From Candidatus Peribacteria bacterium (lineage in GTDB: Bacteria; Patescibacteriota; Gracilibacteria; Peribacterales; Peribacteraceae), in the NCBI GenBank assembly GCA_943350395.1, contig CALRAD010000002.1, forward strand, positions 1-64,000: a stretch of 64,000 bases of DNA. The letters are read 5' to 3'. The position numbers and the translations under genes were made by a program. The notes beneath the pieces were generated by a model. It worked only from the letters and a program-made list of their open reading frames with translations. It was not told the origin of the DNA and did no database searches. Below, piece after piece: positions 57,588-64,000 of the stretch (position 1 is its first letter; each line of letters begins with the position of its first letter).

Positions 57588-60491
57588 ATGACCCAGCGCA
57601 CCGTTGTCACACTCAGTTCAGCTCTTTTCCTTACGGCTTTGCTTTGGGGCGGATACACCTTGCTCGTGTATCTCGGTATCCCGATTCACGCTCTTGTGTA
57701 CGCACTGCCTTCCGACGTCGATTCCATCGGGATCGCCTGTGGAGGAGCGGCAAGCATCGGAACGTATCTGTGCCGAGGATCAGCATTTCTTGCGCCTTTT
57801 GTTATCGCACTGTTCCAAATGGCAAGTCCGTTTTGGCTCTATATCTTCTTGTCACTTCTTGTGTACGGCGGTTTTCTCCTCGTGAACGGATACAGGACGG
57901 GATATTTCGAGCTTCGACTCACAGTTCGTCCGATCTATTTTGTCGCAGCATTCGCACTGTCGGTCTGGCTGATTGCGACGACGTTGTCCATCGGCACGTT
58001 CTACAATGCCAATACGCCTCCCGAGCAGATGGTGGCCGATCAAGACGGGCAAAAAATACTGCAGCCGTTTCGACGTTTCTACGAGCCGCTCCCTCAGGTG
58101 TACGGAGGTGTCGGACCCCAGGGCATGGCGGAGTTGCAAGCGAATTATCAGTCGCTTCTGAGTCGCGGATGTCTGACGATGTATGGGACGACGATGAACG
58201 GTGCGAAAATTTATGATCTCAGTTTCTTCTGCATGCAGCAGAGCTTCTTCAGTCGCGTCGGCCTGCAATTCCTCATGATTCTCCTCTTTATTCTCAACCT
58301 CTTGGTTCTCGGACGATTGATTCTGCAGAAAATTCTTCGCATTCGCGATCTGCACCCTCTCCTGATGCTAGTCTTTGCGATCGGCCTCGGAGCACTCGGT
58401 TGGGTGTCGATTCTTTGGACTCTGTCGATCTTTGGCCTGCTCAAGACCACGCTCATCAGGGTGCTGTTCTTTGGCATGCCGCTCGTTCTCTTCACTGAAA
58501 CGATCGCATGGGCGAAAGCTTCGTGGAACGATACGTTTTCGTTCGATGTTGATTGGAAAGACGTATTCCCACTTCTTGTTTGGCTCCTGATTTCCTACCT
58601 CGCTCTCAATTTCTTGAATGTTTTGAGGCCATTTCCGATCGGTTGGGATGATCTTGGCAGTTACCTGAATCGTCCTCGTCTCCTTGCGAGCTACGGTTCG
58701 TTCATCGCATCCATGGCGCAGTTCCAGTGGGAGTACCTCACGTCACTCGGATTCGTGCTCTTCGGATACGACAGCTGGAACGGATCCACATTTGCGATGC
58801 TCATCAACTGGACTGCGGGGCTCTTTGCCGTGGTCAGCGTGTATGTCTTCGGACGCCTGTACTTCGGTCGAGGACGTGGCGTACTCGCTGCCATCTTCTA
58901 CTATTTCTTGCCGATGACGGGACATTTTTCCTTTGCCGACATGAAGATCGACAACGCGGTGTTCTTCGTGAGCACACTCTCGCTTCTTGCCGCATTCGTC
59001 GCGCTTTTCCCGCCGCAACAACTTCAAAAGGATAACGATCAGCCGTCCCGGTCGCTCCTCCTCGTCTCCGGTTTGCTTGCGGGGTTCGCGTTCGCCATCA
59101 AGCCGACGGCGGTCTTGTCGATCCTGATGATTCAGTCGGTGCTGACCGGTGCTCTGCTCGGACCGATCGGGTTTACGGGCATGACAATTGTCGGTTTCGG
59201 GATTCTGCAGTACTTCGGTCCGCTCAATATCACGCAGGTTGCTGAGCGTGCACTTCTCGGTTTGTCCGTTTCACAATCTGCCGCAGCGCTCTCCACCCTC
59301 TTCGTCGGCCTTCTCGTCTTAGCCTACGCACTGTGGAAGAAGAAGCTTCTGCTGCGTTCGTTTGCGTTGTCGTTCGGTGCGTTTACACTTGGCATTTGTA
59401 TCGCATCCGCCGCCTGGATGCTGCATAACGGTTCGATTGCGGGACGGTACACTCCTTCGAAAATGCTCACCGCGCAGGATCTCACCGCGCCGCAAGTTTT
59501 TTACATGCAGAAAGAAGAGATCGATGCCATGTCTTTCCCGCCGACCGTTCCGGTGCGTTTTCTGACGCCGGATCTCAAACTCGACCCCGAAAATCCGCTG
59601 TGCAAAACATCGGCGCGTACCGAAGAGCTCGATCGTTACTGGGGCTTCGGCTCAGGATTGACGCATTACATCACGCTCCCGTGGAGGCAGGTCATGAATA
59701 TCGATTCGTTCGGATACTACGTCACGTTGGTGCCAGCACTCCTACTGTTCCCACTCGCGCTGCTTTTGCCTTTCTTTTGGTCTCCGGAGCGTAAGTGGCT
59801 TCGGCTTCTGTTTGCAGGAACGTTTGTTTTTCTCGTTCAGTGGGTGCTCGTGGCAAACGGCATCGCGTGGTACGGCATCGGGATGTTCCTCGGATTCGCA
59901 ATGCTTCTCGAAGCGTTCATCGTCTATGCGCCCGATGCGCCCAATCGTTCCCTTTTCTCGTTCTTTCTTACGATGAGCATCATCGTGTGTTTGGTGAATC
60001 GTTTGTGGCAGTTCGATACGCAAAAGAATATTTTTGAGTATCCTCTCGGCAAAGTGAATGCGACAAGCCTCCGAGAAATTACGATTCCCGCCTACGATGA
60101 CATCAGGGAGAGCGTGGTTTCCCGTCATGAAACACTGACCGACACGCCGTACACGTATCGCATCGGAACATTCATTTCGTACTTCATCCCGAAGAACAGA
60201 GAAATTTTGCCGCTCGCCGATCATCAGCTCATGTTCTTCAACTGCTTGAATCAGGAGCGAGATCATCTTCTTACACTGAGACGTCTCAAGGCACTTGGGT
60301 TCAACAGCATCATCTTCGATACGAATACGCAGACGATCGAGAAAGATCAAAACGGTTCGCTGCATCAGAAGGTGAATGCGTTTCTCGATTTTGCCAACGA
60401 TGCGAGATTGGGACTCAATATCATCGTCAATGATCCGGGTAACGGTATCGCCTATATCTTGCTTCCGACCGGCACGGGCGCTGTGCAATAA
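57588..60491 (+). CDS. Large polytopic membrane protein, GT-C-like
   Basis: 967 residues with about 15-18 hydrophobic helices. A GT-C-like luminal stretch, RPFPIGWDDLGSYLNRPRLL, carries an acidic pair after a helix. YFLPMTGHFSFADMKIDNAVFF resembles the middle of oligosaccharyl or protein glycosyltransferases. The C-terminal ~250 residues are mainly soluble. The track start (57540) overlaps the sufS promoter; MTQRTVV at 57588 has TACGCT ending 9 bases upstream. It leads the glycosyltransferase operon, so it probably acts on an envelope glycan. No exact family. Confidence 0.6.
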   Translation: MTQRTVVTLSSALFLTALLWGGYTLLVYLGIPIHALVYALPSDVDSIGIACGGAASIGTYLCRGSAFLAPFVIALFQMASPFWLYIFLSLLVYGGFLLVNGYRTGYFELRLTVRPIYFVAAFALSVWLIATTLSIGTFYNANTPPEQMVADQDGQKILQPFRRFYEPLPQVYGGVGPQGMAELQANYQSLLSRGCLTMYGTTMNGAKIYDLSFFCMQQSFFSRVGLQFLMILLFILNLLVLGRLILQKILRIRDLHPLLMLVFAIGLGALGWVSILWTLSIFGLLKTTLIRVLFFGMPLVLFTETIAWAKASWNDTFSFDVDWKDVFPLLVWLLISYLALNFLNVLRPFPIGWDDLGSYLNRPRLLASYGSFIASMAQFQWEYLTSLGFVLFGYDSWNGSTFAMLINWTAGLFAVVSVYVFGRLYFGRGRGVLAAIFYYFLPMTGHFSFADMKIDNAVFFVSTLSLLAAFVALFPPQQLQKDNDQPSRSLLLVSGLLAGFAFAIKPTAVLSILMIQSVLTGALLGPIGFTGMTIVGFGILQYFGPLNITQVAERALLGLSVSQSAAALSTLFVGLLVLAYALWKKKLLLRSFALSFGAFTLGICIASAAWMLHNGSIAGRYTPSKMLTAQDLTAPQVFYMQKEEIDAMSFPPTVPVRFLTPDLKLDPENPLCKTSARTEELDRYWGFGSGLTHYITLPWRQVMNIDSFGYYVTLVPALLLFPLALLLPFFWSPERKWLRLLFAGTFVFLVQWVLVANGIAWYGIGMFLGFAMLLEAFIVYAPDAPNRSLFSFFLTMSIIVCLVNRLWQFDTQKNIFEYPLGKVNATSLREITIPAYDDIRESVVSRHETLTDTPYTYRIGTFISYFIPKNREILPLADHQLMFFNCLNQERDHLLTLRRLKALGFNSIIFDTNTQTIEKDQNGSLHQKVNAFLDFANDARLGLNIIVNDPGNGIAYILLPTGTGAVQ

Positions 60492-60518
60492 CCCGGAATT
60501 CGGTATACTGCGTCGCTT

Positions 60519-61187
60519 ATGAAGCTTGCGATTGTCATTCCGGCTTACAACGAAGCGACGCGCATTGCGGCTGTGGTCCGTGGCGCCAAAGCACATTCTC
60601 CAGACGTGTTCGTGGTCGTCGACGGATCGACCGACGGAACAGGCGACGTTGCGCGAAGCGAGGGTGCGCGAGTGCTTGAGCATGTGGAAAATTGCGGTGC
60701 AGGAGCGGCGACGATGACGGGGATTGAAGCGGTGCGCCGCCTCGGATTTGATACGGTCATCACACTCGATGCCGACGGTCAGCATGATGTTTCCGACATT
60801 CCGCGCCTTCTTCAGGCGCTTCAGGAGAAGCATGCGGATCTCGTGATCGGGAACCGCTTTGGCCGGAAGAACAACATTCCGATGATCCGCCGGATCGCCA
60901 ACGGCATCGGCAACGCCGTCACATTCGCCGTGACCGGAATTTTTCTGCCCGACACGCAATGCGGCTTCAAGGTTTTCGGACCGAAGGCGCTCGCCGAGCT
61001 CGATCTCAAAATGTCCGGTTTCGAATTCTGCACGGAGATCATCAGGGAAGCCGCAAGGAAGCGATGGAAAATTGTCTCCGTACCTTCGAAAGTGGTGTAT
61101 TCTGAGTACACGCTTGCTAAAGGTCAGTCCTTTGCGAGCGGCATCCAAACTGCCTGTAAGATCCTCCTTCGTACCTTCCTCCGATGA
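60519..61187 (+). CDS. Family 2 glycosyltransferase
   Basis: A 222-residue GT2 of the polyprenyl-phosphate sugar synthase type. LAIVIPAYNEATRIAAVV, VVVDGSTDGTGDVA, ITLDADGQHDVSDIPRL (DxD) and VIGNRFGRKN are all in place. CGFKVFGPKALAEL follows, as in DPM1-like enzymes. TATACT (60504-60509) ends 9 bases before the ATG. Its stop overlaps the DUF2304 start by 4 bases. It probably supplies lipid-linked sugar to the GT-C-like protein upstream. Confidence 0.9.
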   Translation: MKLAIVIPAYNEATRIAAVVRGAKAHSPDVFVVVDGSTDGTGDVARSEGARVLEHVENCGAGAATMTGIEAVRRLGFDTVITLDADGQHDVSDIPRLLQALQEKHADLVIGNRFGRKNNIPMIRRIANGIGNAVTFAVTGIFLPDTQCGFKVFGPKALAELDLKMSGFEFCTEIIREAARKRWKIVSVPSKVVYSEYTLAKGQSFASGIQTACKILLRTFLR

Positions 61188-61561
61188 TCCCAATGGAATT
61201 TACCCCGTATCAGGTCGTTGTGCCGCTCTTCGGTGGGCTGATGATCGCGTATGCGTGGAATCTTGTGTTGCGTCAGAAGAAGACGGTATGGGAGGGGGTG
61301 CTCTGGACGGTGTTCTGGTCTTCCGTCGCATATATTTCTCTCGTGCCGAGCAGTCTTCAAACGCTCAGTACGCTCACAGGTATTAAGAAGAACGAGAATG
61401 CTGCGACGATTACGGCGATCGGTGTCATTTTCTTTATTCTGTTCTATTTGATCATGCGTCTTGAGGAGCTGGAACAGCGGGTCGTGAAGGTCGTTCGGGA
61501 GAGGGCGCTCAAAGATGCGGGGATCGCTTCGCATGATGAACGATCGGAGAAGCATTCATAA
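61184..61561 (+). CDS. DUF2304 membrane protein
   Basis: 125 residues with three helices and a charged C-terminal tail. YAWNLVLRQKKTVWEGVLW, FWSSVAYISLVPSSLQTL and FILFYLIMRLEELEQRVVKV fit DUF2304, which is commonly encoded beside a family 2 glycosyltransferase, exactly as here (4-base overlap). A role as a membrane partner of that enzyme is inferred. Confidence 0.8.
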   Translation: MIPMEFTPYQVVVPLFGGLMIAYAWNLVLRQKKTVWEGVLWTVFWSSVAYISLVPSSLQTLSTLTGIKKNENAATITAIGVIFFILFYLIMRLEELEQRVVKVVRERALKDAGIASHDERSEKHS

Positions 61562-61569
61562 CTTTCGTC

Positions 61570-62685
61570 ATGAAGACCATTCTCCTCGTCAGTCCGTATT
61601 GGAAAGAAGACCATCGTTGGATGGTGAGCTCGGTGAAACTGGCGGAGCTTTGGCAGAGGATCGGGTATCGGGTGGTTGTTCTCTGTATGGGAAGCCCCGG
61701 AGTGACGAAGATCAGCGACACGCTTGAGATTCATCGCCTCAAAGATTTTTTCCTGAAGGATCCTTGGAATTACGGTATTGCATTCGGCTTTAGCGGCTAT
61801 GCGCTGAGGCTTGCCAAGCGAGAGTGCCCCGACATTGTCATCGTCAACAAAGTCTTGTTCTGGAGTTCGATGGCGCTTCTTCGTCTCCGTCTTGCGGGCT
61901 ACAGAGTGCTTCTCACCACGGACGCTCTGGTTGGGATCACCTGGTGGCCGCGCGGGAGGGTCGCAAAAATCTGTGCGGCGATCTATGCGTGGACGCTCGG
62001 CTGGTTGATTTTGAAATGTGCGACAAAGATCGTGTTCTTCCATCCGCAACCTCCTGCCATCCTGAGGCGACTTGGCATTGCGAAGAATTCGGATGTTATT
62101 CCGACGGGGATTGATCCTGCAGGCTATGGTTTGGGGGTAAGAAATTCCTCCTCCGCCGTGACTGTCACCTATATTGGTCGTCTTGAATCGGTGAAAGGCG
62201 CGGACGATTTTGTCGCTTCGGCTCTTTCGGTCAAAAAAGCACACCCCGAGCTTTCGCTTCAGGTTGTCGGTTGGTATGCGCCGAATCATACGCTTGTCAC
62301 TGCTCACGCTGCAGAGGTTTCTTTTACGGGACTTCGAAAAGACATCCCAGAGATATTGGCCGCAACGGATATTTTCGTCTTGCCGAGTTATTCCGAAGGC
62401 CTCAGCAATGCACTTATGGAAGCCATGGCATCGGGTTGCGCCTGCATCGCAAGCGACGTCGGCGGCAATCGTTTCCTGATCCAGAACGGCGTCTCTGGCT
62501 TCCTGTTTCCGGCTGGCGACAGGGAAGCCCTTGCGGGACACATCCGTCGTCTTGTCGAAGATGCTTCGAAAAGAATGTCGCTCGGTCTGCAGGCGAGAAA
62601 GAGGATTGACGATGTGTTCAGTTGGCAGAAAGTATCGGAGCAGTATCGTACGCTCTTTGACCGATGGATTTCCTCCCGCTTATGA
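61570..62685 (+). CDS. Family 4 glycosyltransferase
   Basis: A 371-residue GT-B enzyme transferring sugar from a nucleotide donor. Donor-binding landmarks: VTYIGRLESVKGADDFV, SFTGLRKDIPEILAATDIFVLPSYSEGLSNALMEAMA (E-x7-E motif) and GCACIASDVGGNRFL. Nine bases after DUF2304, same strand, so it is in the operon. Its stop overlaps the next start by 4 bases. Acceptor unknown. Confidence 0.92.
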   Translation: MKTILLVSPYWKEDHRWMVSSVKLAELWQRIGYRVVVLCMGSPGVTKISDTLEIHRLKDFFLKDPWNYGIAFGFSGYALRLAKRECPDIVIVNKVLFWSSMALLRLRLAGYRVLLTTDALVGITWWPRGRVAKICAAIYAWTLGWLILKCATKIVFFHPQPPAILRRLGIAKNSDVIPTGIDPAGYGLGVRNSSSAVTVTYIGRLESVKGADDFVASALSVKKAHPELSLQVVGWYAPNHTLVTAHAAEVSFTGLRKDIPEILAATDIFVLPSYSEGLSNALMEAMASGCACIASDVGGNRFLIQNGVSGFLFPAGDREALAGHIRRLVEDASKRMSLGLQARKRIDDVFSWQKVSEQYRTLFDRWISSRL

Positions 62686-63746
62686 AAAAGAAGATCGTAT
62701 ATCTGTCGGCATTTCTCTCGCCATTTCGGAGCGGTGCCGAGGCGATGGTTGAAGAAGTGTCGCAGAGACTTTCGGCGGATTTCGACATCACTATTGTGAC
62801 AGCGAGGCTTTCAAGAACGCTTCCGAGACGAGACATCCTCGGGGGTGATGTGCACATTGTTCGCGTTGGGGTTGGATGTTCGATCGATAAATATCTTTTC
62901 CCGTTTCTTGCTCCGTTTGCCGTGCGTTCTCTCAAGCCAAATATCATTCATGCCGTCCTCGAGTCGTATGCGGGCCTGGCACTTGTGTTTTGTACATTTA
63001 TTGTGCCGCGCGCGAAGCGCATTCTGACACTGCAGAGCACCAACACGAGCTTTTTTCTCGGCCCGATTCATCGCAGTGCACAGAGGATGACAGGCATCAG
63101 CACGGTGCTTCTTGAGCGTGCAAAAAAATACTGCACTGCAGACGTCATGCTTATTCCCAATGGCATCGATCTCTCGGGCATCGATGAAGCGTGCTCGTTT
63201 CATGCGAAGGACTCTGGTCTTGTGCTGTTCGTGGGCCGTCTCGAACCGATGAAAGGAGTTGATACGTTGCTGAGAGCTTTCGCCAAAGCAATCAAAGGCT
63301 TGGATCCTTCCATTCGTTTACGTATTGTTGGGAGCGGATCACTTCAGAATTCATTGCAACAATTGGCTTCGGAACTGGAGATCGATCATCGCGTTCTGTT
63401 TACCGGGAGGATTGTCGGAAAAGCAATTTTCGATGAGTACGCGAGAGCAGAAATTTTCTGCGGATTGTCTCGAAGCGAGGCGCTTGGGAACGTATTTCTG
63501 GAGGCTGCGGCAGCGGGTTGCGCTGTTCTCGCCACGAATGTCGGAGGTATTCCCGAGATCGTGCAGGATTCCGTGAGTGGGGTACTGGTTCCCGCAGACG
63601 ACATCGATGCTGCCGCATCTGCACTGCGAACCCTTCTCGGAGATCCGTCACTTCGAGCAAGACTCTCCAGCAATGCGAAGCGAACGGCAAAGCAGTATGA
63701 CTGGAGCGGGATTTCGAAGCTTTACAGAGATCTCTACCGCGGGTAG
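62682..63746 (+). CDS. Family 4 glycosyltransferase
   Basis: A 354-residue GT-B enzyme, paralogous in type to the previous gene. LVLFVGRLEPMKGVDTLLRAF, VLFTGRIVGKAIFDEYARAEIF and LSRSEALGNVFLEAAAAGCAVLATNVGGIPEI show the donor site with the E-x7-E pattern. The start MKKKIVYLSAFLS overlaps the preceding stop (ATGA); the track's start 18 bases earlier is not needed. Last gene of the operon. Confidence 0.92.
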   Translation: MKKKIVYLSAFLSPFRSGAEAMVEEVSQRLSADFDITIVTARLSRTLPRRDILGGDVHIVRVGVGCSIDKYLFPFLAPFAVRSLKPNIIHAVLESYAGLALVFCTFIVPRAKRILTLQSTNTSFFLGPIHRSAQRMTGISTVLLERAKKYCTADVMLIPNGIDLSGIDEACSFHAKDSGLVLFVGRLEPMKGVDTLLRAFAKAIKGLDPSIRLRIVGSGSLQNSLQQLASELEIDHRVLFTGRIVGKAIFDEYARAEIFCGLSRSEALGNVFLEAAAAGCAVLATNVGGIPEIVQDSVSGVLVPADDIDAAASALRTLLGDPSLRARLSSNAKRTAKQYDWSGISKLYRDLYRG

Positions 63747-63773
63747 AAAACCCGCTCCTGTTTATCCTTGTTT

Positions 63774-64000
63774 CTAGCGTCGCATCACGGCGATTTCATG
63801 CACTGCTTCCACGCAGGTTTCCAGACTGTCATTGACGATCAGATGGTCGAACAGATGCGCATGATCGTCGAATGCTCGGAGATCGGCTTCGGCAATCTTT
63901 AGTCGTTCCTCGATCTGCTCTTCCGTATCTCGTCCCCGAGTGCGAAGTCTGTGGAGCAGTGCGGAAAGCATGCTGCGGCGCGAGTGCCCCGGTGGCAGCA
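63774..64000 (-). CDS. gmk: Guanylate kinase (C-terminal part, truncated by window)
   Basis: The frame runs off the right edge; 75 residues are visible. LPPGHSRRSMLSALLHRLRTRGRDTEEQIEERL and DHLIVNDSLETCVEAVHEI match the end of guanylate kinase, which phosphorylates GMP to GDP. The P-loop lies outside the window. It is convergent with the glycosyltransferase operon, 27 bases apart. Confidence 0.88.
   Translation of the reverse strand, partial: LPPGHSRRSMLSALLHRLRTRGRDTEEQIEERLKIAEADLRAFDDHAHLFDHLIVNDSLETCVEAVHEIAVMRR

Noticed and set aside
59742-61193. 483-aa minus-strand ORF, and the 365-aa one at 61444-62541
   Set aside because: Antisense to clearly recognisable glycosyltransferase and membrane genes; composition rich in R, H and C, typical of shadow frames.

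Overview
The window looks like a chromosomal segment of a Candidate Phyla Radiation (Patescibacteria) bacterium. A Peregrinibacteria/Peribacteria-like lineage would fit the roughly 50% GC seen by eye, but that placement is inference. The 16S gene carries a GAATAGACGG variant of the usual GAATTGACGG block, which I recall as common in CPR. Genes are tightly packed and often overlap by 1-4 bases. Shine-Dalgarno motifs are almost absent. UGA reads consistently as a stop. The content mixes core genes (16S, rpsF, rpsR, rpmH, rpmB, pheT, ndk, gmk, yebC, recO, ftsX, a class A penicillin-binding protein) with CPR-typical accessory genes (type IV secretion-like ATPase and pilin-like protein, VanW, GT-C membrane proteins, DUF2304, DUF4383).

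Layout. 0-3.5 kb: a transposase tail, a hydroxypyruvate-isomerase-like gene, and a 16S rRNA gene with no 23S gene beside it. 3.5-31.5 kb: mostly housekeeping and envelope genes. These include ribosomal proteins, an ABC exporter, peptidoglycan synthesis and FtsX, RecO, VanW, a DUF1858/A-type Fe-S carrier fusion facing a CtpA protease, a (p)ppGpp synthetase with a degraded hydrolase domain, a cobalamin adenosyltransferase, PheT and tRNA-Ser(GGA). 31.5-49.2 kb: the most striking region, with eight tandem paralogues of a 550-575 residue, extremely cysteine-rich protein. They form four modules. Each module has a TrmB-type regulator on the minus strand, divergent from one, two or four cysteine-rich genes on the plus strand. 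I do not recognise a function for these proteins. 49.2-53.5 kb: a small accessory patch with a VirD4/TraG-like ATPase, a PD-(D/E)xK-like protein, a dinD gene split by a 52-base palindromic insert, and tRNA-Thr(GGT) followed by a partial copy that carries a similar insert. 53.5-64 kb: a USP-like protein and a USP-tailed permease, SufU/SufS, and a glycosyltransferase operon ending at a partial gmk.

Two genome-wide habits stand out. First, about 34 genes have a -10-like hexamer (TATACT, TACACT, TACAAT and variants) ending 4-11 bases, mostly 6-9, before the start codon, so many transcripts are probably leaderless. At three divergent gene pairs the two -10 boxes overlap within 8-10 bases. Second, short palindromic repeats with TTCG on one arm and TACG on the other recur between genes and have inserted into dinD and into the tRNA-Thr copy. 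Starts were chosen from protein-family alignment and these -10 positions. Nothing here was checked with a database or a program.
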